A stretch of 20,851 nt of DNA from JBFGJY01 sp041576975 (GCA_041576975.1 JBFGJY010000045.1:1-20851); one strand, 5' to 3'; positions 1 to 7,815 are shown, counted from the stretch's first letter. Numbers and translations: made by a program. Notes: generated by a model from the letters alone, not told the origin.

Positions 1-568
1 CGGGTTACTTCATGGTGTCTGGCACTATTGACATTTATATATATTCTCATAGTTGCGTACAGTAAAAATGCATTTCCTATCATCGATAAATTCATTTAAC
101 GAAAGCTTGTGACCCACAGCAAGCATTGACACACAGTTGTGTGCGATTTTTGATTTAATTTACTAAAATTCTTATTGAATTTGACAAGATTAATTTAGAT
201 CAACTAACGATATGTGCAGCACTGTTTAATTGGGACGTGATAAGAATCTCGTATAAATTTTATTCGACTCAAAAGTCACTATCTAGAATCAAGATATAAA
301 AGGGATAAATATATGAAAAGCCTAGTTCAATTCTAAGACTACTTTCATTTTTTAGTAGTGAAAACCTCACTTCTCTATCCAAGCATTTACAACCAACTAT
401 TTAAATTTTGAACATCTAATATATGATTCAAATCAGACGTTCAAATATGGCTGGGATTTGCACGCTGACGATGTAGAAGTAGGCAACCAAGCAATTTAGA
501 TCAAATAACCAACGTGATCGCCAAGCTCATTGATTTAAATTAAGTATTATTGCCTGCTGCGTTATAAA
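1..568. other. AT-rich region without a supported gene
   Basis: No open frame here has coding character on either strand. The stretch is very AT-rich with scattered stops. It holds one weak terminator-like hairpin (listed separately), an imperfect inverted repeat ACTACT/AGTAGT at 338-359 with a 10-nt loop and no following T-run, and a chance FNR-like palindrome at 530-543 just beyond the stop of the regulator gene. It could be the decayed 3' flank of a gene lying to the left of the window. Confidence 0.5.
130..151 (+). terminator. Possible rho-independent terminator
   Basis: A 5-bp stem CACAC/GTGTG (130-134, 139-143) with loop AGTT is followed after two bases by ATTTTTG. It would terminate a transcript entering from the left of the window. 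The stem is short, so the call is tentative. Confidence 0.3.
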
Positions 569-1312
569 TTAACTTAAACTAACATCGCCTTCAGCAATAT
601 TGCATAATGAATCATGATTGATAATTTTAATTTTCTTCCTATCAGCATCAATAAATTTACGATCTCTGAAATTTGAGATTAATCTGCTTATAGTCTCATC
701 TGCAAGACCTAAGTAGTTGCCAATATCGTAACGACTCATAGTGAGATCAAATTCATCTGCTGAATATCCACGTGCTTTAAATCGATTAGAAAGGTTTATA
801 AAAAATGTTGCTAGTTTCTGTTCTGCATTACGTCTTGCTAATAAAAGCAGCATCGTATGGTCTTTAGTAATTTCGTTACTGATTAGACTTAGTAACTGTT
901 GCTGTAAGCCAGGAATTTTTACACACAAGACATTTAGATCATCTATTGGAAGTTCGCAAATAGTGGATGTATCTAACGCAACGCCTGAGCAACTATGAAT
1001 TTGATTATCTAGTCCATCTAGACCAAGTAATTCACCAGGAAGATGAAAGCCTAGGATTTGTTCTTCACCATTTTTTGCAGTTGTAAAAATCTTTACTGAA
1101 CCAGATCTCACTGCAAAGATACAGCCAGATTTTTCTCCTTGATGAAAAATTGTTTCACCCTTACGCACCAGTTTACGTTGTTGAATAATATCATCTAAGG
1201 CGTGTAGATCATTGCTGTTTAGGCCTCTAGGCAAGCATAATTCAACCAAAGAGCAGTTTTTGCAGGATGCCTTTAATGATTTAAAATTTATTTTTTGTTC
1301 TAGCTGGGCCAT
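569..1312 (-). CDS. fnr: FNR/ANR-family oxygen-sensing transcription regulator
   Basis: This is a Crp/Fnr-superfamily regulator of 247 residues from the ATG at 1312. An in-frame TTG two codons upstream (1318) is the alternative start; neither has a clear Shine-Dalgarno. The N-terminus carries the FNR cluster motif C-x2-C-x5-C (Cys17, Cys20, Cys26), and the fourth ligand is Cys119 in STICELP. The spacing Cys26 to Cys119 is the same 93 residues as Cys29 to Cys122 in E. coli FNR, so an oxygen-labile [4Fe-4S] cluster is strongly indicated. A cyclic-nucleotide-type beta roll (about 40-130) is followed by a dimerisation helix and a winged helix-turn-helix with ETISRL (Glu206, Ser209, Arg210), the FNR-type recognition residues for TTGAT half-sites. 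The gene diverges from the GST/AlkB operon and lies near a cbb3 oxidase, a classic FNR target. Whether it controls either is inference. Confidence 0.93.
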   Translation of the reverse strand: MAQLEQKINFKSLKASCKNCSLVELCLPRGLNSNDLHALDDIIQQRKLVRKGETIFHQGEKSGCIFAVRSGSVKIFTTAKNGEEQILGFHLPGELLGLDGLDNQIHSCSGVALDTSTICELPIDDLNVLCVKIPGLQQQLLSLISNEITKDHTMLLLLARRNAEQKLATFFINLSNRFKARGYSADEFDLTMSRYDIGNYLGLADETISRLISNFRDRKFIDADRKKIKIINHDSLCNIAEGDVSLS

Positions 1313-1675
1313 TGTCAACTGGTTTAGTCGTTAATTATCATGAATATTAAAAAATTATACTTATACAAAACTTAGTAGGCTCTATTTCAATTAAAAGTCT
1401 TAGGCAAGCAGAAAATCGTATTTACCTGCTTTAGATCAGTATAAATAAATATAAATCATCTTCCCGTAATTTCAGCAATTTTTTACTGATACAAGTCAGC
1501 ATACTTTCTCAATCACCTTGGTAATCTGCTGCACAAGTTATCTGAAGGGTTAAGCATATAACGTTTCTGGGTAAGTGGTTATTCATTATTTTAATTGTGG
1601 AATACTGAATAATAACGAAATATTCCAAGTCATTCATATCAAGTTATATCAGGTTAATTTTTGGAGATTAATACT
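1313..1675. promoter_or_regulatory. Divergent intergenic region between fnr and the GST/AlkB operon
   Basis: This AT-rich spacer of about 360 bp must hold the promoters of both divergent units. Visible elements are an FNR/CRP-type near-palindrome at 1486-1499 (listed separately) close to the middle, and a possible -10 TATAAC at 1557-1562 facing the GST operon without a convincing -35. A good ribosome-binding site (TGGAG, 1662-1666) precedes the ATG at 1676. No gene is supported here. Confidence 0.5.
1486..1499. promoter_or_regulatory. Candidate FNR/CRP-family operator
   Basis: CTGAT-ACAA-GTCAG is a near-perfect inverted repeat with the geometry of the FNR consensus TTGAT-N4-ATCAA: the left half matches at 4 of 5 bases and the right at 3 of 5, and both TGA/TCA cores are intact. 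It lies about 174 bp from each of the two divergent start codons, next to a gene encoding an FNR protein. Autoregulation or control of the GST/AlkB operon is inferred from position only. Confidence 0.35.
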
Positions 1676-2290
1676 ATGGGTCTATTTAAGAAGTCGAAAC
1701 AACAAGTTAGTGAAACACCAAAGCTTCTATGTCAATCAGGCGATGCTGGATCCTATAAATGCGTTTTCTTGGCGTCATATAGAAAGCTTCCCGTTGATAT
1801 CGAATGGCAAGAATCATCAGCACTCGATGAGAAAATGTCTGAATCTTTGAATATGTCTGGTCTACAACGTTTCCCATGTATTAAAGATGGCGACTTTACT
1901 ATCTGCGGAACAAATGCAGTTTTAACCTACTTAAATATCAAAGGGCGCTCGCCCACAATTCATCCTAGAAAAGCAAGGGTGTTGGCAATGCAACAATATT
2001 GGATCCAAGTGCTTACAAGTAAATTTGTACCGCTATTAAATGAGTTTTCTACAAACAAAAAAGATATAGCTTCAGTTCTAGAGATTTTTGATAAAAATCT
2101 TGAAGATAAAAATTACATTGTGGGTGAATTTTCACTTGCGGATATACATTGGTCTGCTGAATTTAAAGTGCTTGAAAAAGAAGGCCATAGTGACATTATC
2201 AGTAGCTGCAAAAATATAACTAACTGGCTAACTAAGATTAAAGCAGAAATTCCTGGTTATGACATCAAGAATGAAGAAGTAGCTGCATAG
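1676..2290 (+). CDS. Glutathione S-transferase-fold protein (paralogue 1)
   Basis: This 204-residue protein has GST architecture. A thioredoxin-fold half (about residues 17-88) has the cis-Pro region FPCIKDGDF (Pro67) and the following CGTNAVLTYL, corresponding to the glutathione-binding (E/D)S-AI-x-YL of GSTs. A helical half (about 97-195) contains SLADIHW, the usual C-terminal S-x-A-D N-capping box. The expected catalytic Ser/Tyr/Cys position after beta-1 falls in LLCQSGDAGSYKC, where Cys19, Ser21 and Cys29 are candidates. The ATG at 1676 is chosen over the upstream TTG (1661) because TGGAG lies 9 nt before it. It is the first gene of the operon and a divergent paralogue of the next gene. 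The enzymatic substrate is unknown; a role in handling products or redox state of the AlkB-type hydroxylase is inference. Confidence 0.75.
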   Translation: MGLFKKSKQQVSETPKLLCQSGDAGSYKCVFLASYRKLPVDIEWQESSALDEKMSESLNMSGLQRFPCIKDGDFTICGTNAVLTYLNIKGRSPTIHPRKARVLAMQQYWIQVLTSKFVPLLNEFSTNKKDIASVLEIFDKNLEDKNYIVGEFSLADIHWSAEFKVLEKEGHSDIISSCKNITNWLTKIKAEIPGYDIKNEEVAA

Positions 2291-2326
2291 AATTTTGTAA
2301 ATTTCTTTAACACAGGTAAACAAATT

Positions 2327-3121
2327 ATGACTGACATATTTGATTTAATGGCAGAAAAGTCTGGTTTTAAAGACGAGTCTAAATATGGATTGTCTGGGGA
2401 TTTGAAGAAAACCCAGTATGTACTTGAGCTGATCGGTAGCCCAGCTGACCCAGATACATTGAAATGCATCATTACGGCAGCTGAACAAGGTATGGAAATG
2501 AATTGTTACAGCATGGTAACTGATGCCGTAAGCAATTTGGATGAATGCATTGCTAAATTTTCACCCTTTTCAATCACACCATGTTTAAAGGAAGCAGATT
2601 TTTATGCTTGTGGTAGTGATGCAATTACATCGTTTACCGATGCTAGAGGACTGGGCTATGCGCTCACGCCCCGCAATGCCGCTCTTGCCGCAATGCAAAA
2701 TTACTGGGTAGATATTGCGGTAACGAATGTTGCACCGCATGTAAATCTCATTGTTAATGAAGTCTTTACTAAGAAATATAGCGAGCCTTCTTATGACTCT
2801 GATATGCAGGTAGTTAATGCATGCTGTGAAGACCTTAAGATATTTTTTGATGCTTTGGATCAACAGTTGCAAGAAAATAAATTCATTGTATGTGACAAGT
2901 ACACGTGGGCAGATCTTCATTGGACAGCTTATGTTCATCTTTGTGAGATTACAGGATGCAACTCGCTGATTGATGAAAGAAAGAATGTTAAAGATTGGTT
3001 TAATCGAATAAAAACCAAGAAAAGTCAATGTGGTCAAGATGAAGTCGCATACGATATGTTGCCTAATGCAGATGAGACGCTGCAGGGTCGTCTTAAATCC
3101 GTTGTGATTAGTGATTACTAA
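2327..3121 (+). CDS. Glutathione S-transferase-fold protein (paralogue 2)
   Basis: This 264-residue protein is clearly related to the preceding gene product. Shared blocks are PRNAALAAMQNYW versus PRKARVLAMQQYW and WADLHW versus LADIHW near the C-terminus. The thioredoxin-like half starts after an N-terminal extension of about 30 residues, with LIGSPADPDTLKC (residues 35-47) as beta1-alpha1 and a cis-Pro at 85 (ITPCLKEADFYACGSDAI). The C-terminal tail beyond the GST fold (about 235-264) is extra. It has many cysteines (for example 47, 60, 74, 86, 95). The canonical GST N-terminal nucleophile is not obvious. The gene lies 36 nt after paralogue 1 and 46 nt before the hydroxylase gene, so the three are probably co-transcribed. 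Function unassigned beyond fold. Confidence 0.7.
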   Translation: MTDIFDLMAEKSGFKDESKYGLSGDLKKTQYVLELIGSPADPDTLKCIITAAEQGMEMNCYSMVTDAVSNLDECIAKFSPFSITPCLKEADFYACGSDAITSFTDARGLGYALTPRNAALAAMQNYWVDIAVTNVAPHVNLIVNEVFTKKYSEPSYDSDMQVVNACCEDLKIFFDALDQQLQENKFIVCDKYTWADLHWTAYVHLCEITGCNSLIDERKNVKDWFNRIKTKKSQCGQDEVAYDMLPNADETLQGRLKSVVISDY

Positions 3122-3167
3122 ATACAAAAAATTCAAATAAATACTTCATTTAGACAAGGAAATAACC

Positions 3168-4349
3168 ATGCATAAATTTTTAGTAAACATACGATATTTT
3201 TTAACACCGAGCTTAATTTTTCTAGCTTTAGTGGGTCTTGTGATTGGTGGCCCATGGGTCTGGACTGGACTGGGGCTGTTCATAGCATCAATCATTATTG
3301 ATTATGTAACCAGCGCAATAAAATCCATTCATTGTGAACCTGCAGGTACAGACGATAATGGGGAGTTATATGGAATTGCTGGGTTATTGAAGGCGATGAT
3401 GTGGGTGCAATATCCGGTATTTATCATGCTTCAGCTCGCGCTGGTATGGCGAGTGTATGAATATGTAACCGGAGTTCCTTTTGGACCGTCTGAGATATTG
3501 GGCGTTACCATAAATCATGGTGTTACTGGTTGGCAGTTATTCGGGGCAACTGTATCTGCAGGAATATATTTGGGTCTTGGCATTATGTTTGGGCATGAGC
3601 TTGCGCATACAAAAGGGCCTACCTTTGTGTTAGCGCGCTGGATGATGGCGTTGAGTGGAATTGCGCATTTTTGTTATGCCCATGTCTACAATCATCACTT
3701 GGAATTGGGTTGTGAAGATGATCCGGCAACCTCTCCAAGAGGCCGAAGTATTTATGCGCACTACTTGTTTTCACATTTTGGCCAATCACGATTTTTGTAT
3801 GTGATGGAAAAGCAACGCTTAAGTAGATTGGGCGTGCCTTTTATCTCATGGCAAAACCGTTGGATACGTGGCTATGCAATGAGTCTTCCAAGCATTTTCT
3901 TATTTTGGTTTGCAGGTGGTTGGATAGGTTTAGCAGTAATGGTTGGAGCTTGGGTAATCTCAGCATTTGAATTAGAGGTGCTTAATTATCTAGAGCATTA
4001 CGGCTTAATTCGTGAGAAAGGTCAGCCCATTGATTATCGACACTCTTGGGATGTTGGTGATTCTCCTTTTACACAGTGGGGGTTCATTGAAATTGGTCGC
4101 CAGGCCGACCACCATGACCGTGGCGAAACTCATTTTTGGGAGTTAGAAGATTGTGGTGCACCGGATACACACTACGGTTATTACGCCATGTTTGCACTAC
4201 TCCTTGTACCACCTCTTTGGGAGGCCTTTATTAAACCTCGCCTTGCAGAATGGGATGAAAAACGAGCCAGCGAAGGCGAACGCAAAATTGCAGCCAAGAT
4301 GAATTACAACGCAGGATGGCATGACATGCCACTATGCGAAAAACCATAA
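3168..4349 (+). CDS. AlkB/XylM-family membrane di-iron hydroxylase (alkane 1-monooxygenase-like)
   Basis: This is an integral-membrane, His-rich non-haem di-iron oxygenase of 393 residues, within the usual AlkB range. Several hydrophobic helices fall around residues 11-50, 75-100, 120-142 and 238-268. Motifs are HELAHTK (His143, His147), HVYNHH (His172, His176, His177), NYLEHYG (His277) and RQADHH (His315, His316). In canonical AlkB the last motif is R-H-x-D-H-H; here the first His is Gln312, so one expected metal ligand is missing. HVYNHH also differs from the AlkB EHxxGHH form and resembles the broader AlkB/XylM group. AAGGA 7 nt upstream supports the ATG. No rubredoxin or reductase gene is nearby, so electrons would come from elsewhere. 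Family membership is secure; alkane as substrate is not. Confidence 0.88.
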   Translation: MHKFLVNIRYFLTPSLIFLALVGLVIGGPWVWTGLGLFIASIIIDYVTSAIKSIHCEPAGTDDNGELYGIAGLLKAMMWVQYPVFIMLQLALVWRVYEYVTGVPFGPSEILGVTINHGVTGWQLFGATVSAGIYLGLGIMFGHELAHTKGPTFVLARWMMALSGIAHFCYAHVYNHHLELGCEDDPATSPRGRSIYAHYLFSHFGQSRFLYVMEKQRLSRLGVPFISWQNRWIRGYAMSLPSIFLFWFAGGWIGLAVMVGAWVISAFELEVLNYLEHYGLIREKGQPIDYRHSWDVGDSPFTQWGFIEIGRQADHHDRGETHFWELEDCGAPDTHYGYYAMFALLLVPPLWEAFIKPRLAEWDEKRASEGERKIAAKMNYNAGWHDMPLCEKP

Positions 4350-4389
4350 CATATAGATTTTACTTGATTGATAATGTGAGGAAATATTA

Positions 4390-4593
4390 ATGAAAACTCA
4401 ACTTGCTTTACTTGCGATTGCCTTATTTACGGCGGTGGTTGGTTATGTTCTCTATACGCTAGGCGTTGGCGATCACCACTTTGAGCCACTTTGGGCGCTT
4501 GGCACTTCAATAATTTTCTTAATTGTGTTGCTTATCGATGTCTGGATGTTTTTTGCGATTGCAGGCGAAGAAGCATACAGATGGAAAATCTAA
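4390..4593 (+). CDS. Small two-helix membrane protein in the hydroxylase operon
   Basis: A 67-residue protein with two predicted transmembrane helices (about 3-25 and 36-58) joined by a short polar loop GVGDHHFEP, and a charged C-terminus GEEAYRWKI. GAGG 8 nt upstream of the ATG and the 40-nt gap after the hydroxylase gene support translation from the same transcript. I do not recognise the family. A small accessory or stabilising subunit of the membrane hydroxylase is an inference from location and topology only. Confidence 0.65.
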   Translation: MKTQLALLAIALFTAVVGYVLYTLGVGDHHFEPLWALGTSIIFLIVLLIDVWMFFAIAGEEAYRWKI

Positions 4594-4989
4594 TATATAT
4601 AATTTTAATTAAGTAATGATAAAAAATTGATTTAAGACTTGAATCTACTAGAGTTTAGATTTAATGAGCACTGCAATTCCACGTGTTGGTGGTTCGATTT
4701 TTTGTGGAAAACTCTAATGCATAGTTAAAATTGATTATAAGAGATTTGTATGCACTTAAATTCTGATCTAGAAAATCGCGGAATATACGAAGTGTAATAT
4801 TATTAGTAGAAAACGATATCAGACTTATTTAGAAACTTGTGTAATAAATAGTTCAAATATTGTTGATATGCAATTATTAGAATTAAATAAAATCTTATAA
4901 CCTTTCCGCAAAGTAGAATGGCAGCTATAAGAAGAAATCAATAATAGGCTACCCTCATTTGTTACGATACGAATTGAATCAGAATCATT
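4594..4989. other. AT-rich intergenic region upstream of the cbb3 cluster
   Basis: No gene is supported in these roughly 400 bp. They contain an inverted repeat AATCTA/TAGATT (4642-4661) without a T-run, a weak terminator-like hairpin further on, and by position the promoter of the Yip1/cco operon. I looked for an FNR box (TTGAT-N4-ATCAA). Several isolated TTGAT or ATCAA half-sites are present (for example 4863-4867 and 4937-4941), but none has a matching partner at the right spacing. Confidence 0.5.
4679..4703 (+). terminator. Possible terminator of the GST/AlkB operon
   Basis: A short CCAC/GTGG stem (4679-4682, 4689-4692) with a 6-nt loop is followed by TTCGATTTTTT. The stem has only four pairs, so this is weak; the T-run and its position after the operon are the main support. 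Confidence 0.25.
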
Positions 4990-5604
4990 ATGCGTAAAGC
5001 ATTCCCATTGCTTTTAATGGCGCGCCTGCTGTTTCAGCCCAAAGCCGTATTCAATGAATTGGCTGAATTACAACCGTCTCCAGTCTCGGTGTTTTTTAAA
5101 GTTGCTCTCTGGTTCGGTATCTTGCCACCAATTTTTGCTTATCTTGGCACCTCGAAATTTGGTTGGCGTCTAGGCGCCATCGAGCCATTGTTTCTACAAA
5201 AAGAAATACTCTTCGGCATCAGCTTCGCATACTTTTGTGCGTTGCTATTTGGCTTTATAAGCGCAGCGATTGTGTCGCGGTGGATGGCAACAACATACGG
5301 AGCTCGACACTCACTCGGCATTCATTTTGCCATGATTACTATCGTCGGTGCGCCGCTTGCGGTGGGCAGTATCATTCATCTATATCCAGATCTCTTCATA
5401 AATATTCTTGTATTGGTACCAGCTCTGATCTGGAGTATGTACCTACTTTACCGCGGTTTACCTGTCGTTTTGCACACAACACCTGAACGCGGCATGTTAA
5501 TGGCATCCTCACTGATCGGATATTTTCTAGTAGCCCTCGTTAGTCTGTTAGGTATCACTGTGGTGCTATGGAGCCATGGGATTGGCCCCTCTATGGGAGT
5601 CTAA
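4990..5604 (+). CDS. Yip1-family inner-membrane protein upstream of ccoN
   Basis: A 204-residue polytopic membrane protein with about five hydrophobic segments (roughly residues 34-52, 71-94, 108-128, 132-152 and 168-196). Features such as the early LLFQPKAVFNEL, then GILPPIFAYLG, fit the Yip1 domain family of bacterial inner-membrane proteins. No catalytic residues are evident. Its stop (5602-5604) lies two bases before the preferred ccoN start, and the ccoN ribosome-binding site is inside its last codons, so the two are translationally linked. A role in assembly or membrane insertion of the oxidase is a reasonable guess from the linkage but is not shown by sequence. The ATG at 4990 has no strong Shine-Dalgarno. 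Confidence 0.8.
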   Translation: MRKAFPLLLMARLLFQPKAVFNELAELQPSPVSVFFKVALWFGILPPIFAYLGTSKFGWRLGAIEPLFLQKEILFGISFAYFCALLFGFISAAIVSRWMATTYGARHSLGIHFAMITIVGAPLAVGSIIHLYPDLFINILVLVPALIWSMYLLYRGLPVVLHTTPERGMLMASSLIGYFLVALVSLLGITVVLWSHGIGPSMGV

Positions 5605-5606
5605 AC

Positions 5607-7049
5607 TTGTCAGACACCAGCAACAATTCATCCACGGAAATCTATAACGATCGTGTTGTGACAACGCTTGTAATGTTTTCAATTTTTTGGGCCGTGCTCG
5701 GGATGCTGGCCGGAGTTTACGTTGCTGCGGAACTCGTATGGCCAACACTCAGTTTCGAACAGTCCTGGTTATCGTTTGGTAGGCTGCGAACGTTTCATAC
5801 AAATGTTGTGATTTTTGGTTTTGGTGTCTCGGCGCTAATGGGCACAGCTTATTACAGTGTACAACGTACCAGCCATGTGCCGCTTTACGCCTCGAGTCTC
5901 GCGTGGTTCACCTGCTGGGCCTGGCAAATCGCAATACTTCTTGGCGGACTGTCATTGCTTGCTGGTTTCAATTCGTCCAAGGAATATGCAGAACTTGAAT
6001 GGCCTTTTGATATTGCAATAACGCTGGTCTGGGTTTGTTTTGCAATTGTTTTCTTCGGCACGATTGCGAAGCGGCGCATAAAAGAGATTTACATATCGAA
6101 CTGGTTTTATGGCGGGTTAATTATCGTGATTGCGATATTGCACATTGTCAATAATCTCGCAATACCGGTCACCTTGACAAAATCATACTCATTATATGCC
6201 GGTGCGCAGGACGCGATCGTTCAATGGTGGTATGGCCACAATGCAGTTGGCTTTTTGTTAACAGGTGGTTTCCTGGGAATGATGTATTACTTTCTACCTA
6301 AGCAGGCCGAGCGTCCAATCTGGAGCTACAAACTTTCGATTGTTGCGTTCTGGGCATTTACATATAGCTACATCTGGGCTGGGCCACATCATTTACATTA
6401 CAACGCAATCCCCGAGTGGGTACAGAACCTAGGCATGGTGATGAGTCTCGTATTGCTTGCTCCATCTTGGGCATCGATGATCAATGGAATCATGACAGTT
6501 AGCACTGCGTGGCAAAAACTACGTTCAGATCCGGCATTAAAGTTTATCGTACTTGCGCTCGCATTTTATGGGCTTGCTACATTCGAAGGTCCAATGATGG
6601 CTATTAAGAGTGTCAATGTTATTAGCCACTTCACAGACTGGACGATTGGCCATGTGCATTCCGGAGCACTTGGTTGGAATGCACTGATTACCTTCGGAAC
6701 ATTCTATTTTCTTGTACCTCGTCTTGTTGGCACGGAACTTTATAGTGTAAGGCTAGCTAATGTGCATTTTTGGCTAGCATTGGCAGGTACGATGCTTTAT
6801 GTGCTGGCAATGTGGGGCGCGGGCGTCTCGCAAGGTGTGTTGTGGCTCAGCCTTGATCAGCTAGGCGAGCTTCGCTACAGCTTCACGGACATTATGGCCG
6901 CGATGAACCCTTACTATTTACTACGTTTCGTTGCTGGATTCATATTCCTCTTAGGCGCCATGCTAATGGCATACAATTTTTTGAAAACTATTGCTGGCCG
7001 CCGCACGATTGCAGTAAGACCACCCGTTGTGTTGGAGGCTATGGCATGA
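5607..7049 (+). CDS. ccoN: cbb3-type cytochrome c oxidase subunit I (CcoN)
   Basis: Catalytic subunit of the high-affinity cbb3 oxidase, which reduces O2 to water with proton pumping in the inner membrane. About 12 transmembrane helices are present. Haem and CuB ligands are visible: His64 in RTFHTNVV, His211 in WYGHNAVGF, the pair His261/His262 in AGPHHLHY and His349/His351 in GHVHSGALGW. The preceding STFEGPM-like block reads ATFEGPMMAIKSVN as in other CcoN. I place the start at TTG 5607 (480 residues): GGGAG at 5595-5599 is ideally spaced, and the N-terminus then reads SDTSNNSSTEIYNDRVV, typical of CcoN. An in-frame ATG at 5568 would overlap the previous gene by 37 bp and has no good ribosome-binding site. 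The stop overlaps the ccoO start (ATGA). Confidence 0.96.
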   Translation: MSDTSNNSSTEIYNDRVVTTLVMFSIFWAVLGMLAGVYVAAELVWPTLSFEQSWLSFGRLRTFHTNVVIFGFGVSALMGTAYYSVQRTSHVPLYASSLAWFTCWAWQIAILLGGLSLLAGFNSSKEYAELEWPFDIAITLVWVCFAIVFFGTIAKRRIKEIYISNWFYGGLIIVIAILHIVNNLAIPVTLTKSYSLYAGAQDAIVQWWYGHNAVGFLLTGGFLGMMYYFLPKQAERPIWSYKLSIVAFWAFTYSYIWAGPHHLHYNAIPEWVQNLGMVMSLVLLAPSWASMINGIMTVSTAWQKLRSDPALKFIVLALAFYGLATFEGPMMAIKSVNVISHFTDWTIGHVHSGALGWNALITFGTFYFLVPRLVGTELYSVRLANVHFWLALAGTMLYVLAMWGAGVSQGVLWLSLDQLGELRYSFTDIMAAMNPYYLLRFVAGFIFLLGAMLMAYNFLKTIAGRRTIAVRPPVVLEAMA

Positions 7050-7669
7050 ACGGCCTTGGGTTACATAAACTCCTTGAAAAAAATATAGGCCTACTCATTT
7101 TTGGAATTCTTTTCGTCTCGGCAATCGGTGGTCTGGTTCAGGTACTTCCGAGCTTGTTTCAAGAGTCGCTTAAAACCCCAAGCACTAACACTCGTGTTTA
7201 CAAACCGCTTGAATTAGTCGGTCGCGATATTTACATACGTGAAGCCTGCAGCACCTGCCATTCACAACAAATTCGGCCGCTCGTTGCTGAAGTCGAACGC
7301 TACGGGACGTTTTCGCGTGCTGGTGAATTTGTCTATGACCGACCCTTCCTATGGGGTTCTAAGCGTACGGGTCCGGATTTGCATCGCGTTGGTGGCAAAT
7401 ACACGAATGAATGGCACCGCATTCATTTACTGAATCCTCGTGATGTCGTACCCAATTCGATCATGCCGGCGTATCCCTGGCTAGCCGAACGCTTGGCAAG
7501 CGCAAGTAGCGATATCGTCACTAAACTTCGTGTGTTGCAAAGTTTGGGGCATCCATACAGTAACACTGACATGGAGACAGCGGCCTCAGCGCTTGACGGG
7601 AAGTCCGAACTTGACGCACTGATCGCCTACTTACAGGTTCTTGGAACAGCATATCCAATGGGAGAATAG
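7046..7669 (+). CDS. ccoO: cbb3-type cytochrome c oxidase subunit II, monohaem cytochrome c (CcoO)
   Basis: A membrane-anchored monohaem cytochrome c of 207 residues that passes electrons to CcoN. An N-terminal anchor helix (about 13-33) leads to a periplasmic domain with the single haem motif CSTCH (Cys68, Cys71, His72) followed by SQQIRP, characteristic of CcoO. SIMPAYPWL supplies the axial Met. The blocks GTFSRAGEFVYDRPFLWGS and RTGPDLHRVGGKY are family hallmarks. The start overlaps the ccoN stop by four bases. Length is normal for the family. Confidence 0.96.
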   Translation: MNGLGLHKLLEKNIGLLIFGILFVSAIGGLVQVLPSLFQESLKTPSTNTRVYKPLELVGRDIYIREACSTCHSQQIRPLVAEVERYGTFSRAGEFVYDRPFLWGSKRTGPDLHRVGGKYTNEWHRIHLLNPRDVVPNSIMPAYPWLAERLASASSDIVTKLRVLQSLGHPYSNTDMETAASALDGKSELDALIAYLQVLGTAYPMGE

Positions 7670-7671
7670 CA

Positions 7672-7815
7672 ATGACTTTTTTCATTTTCGCAGGTGACAT
7701 GCTGGTTATGGGTTTCATGATTGGTGTCGTCGTCTGGGTTTCGATGAAATCTTCTGACAAAACTATGAACAAAGCGTCACGCATTCCGCTTGAGGATGAG
7801 TATCGCGATGGCTGA
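7672..7815 (+). CDS. ccoQ: cbb3-type cytochrome c oxidase subunit IV (CcoQ/FixQ)
   Basis: A short gene of 47 residues, located by reading between ccoO and ccoP. It encodes one transmembrane helix (about residues 10-24, LVMGFMIGVVVWVSM) followed by a charged tail ending SRIPLEDEYRDG. The tail matches the R-x-P-L-E-D ending typical of CcoQ proteins. It starts two bases after the ccoO stop, preceded by GGGAGAA at 7660-7666, and its end overlaps the ccoP start. CcoQ stabilises the oxidase core complex in other bacteria. Confidence 0.88.
   Translation: MTFFIFAGDMLVMGFMIGVVVWVSMKSSDKTMNKASRIPLEDEYRDG

Noticed and set aside
530..543. FNR-like palindrome TTGAT-TTAA-ATTAA
   Set aside because: It matches the consensus well but lies just past the 3' end of fnr with no start codon nearby. 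In such AT-rich DNA the match is likely chance.
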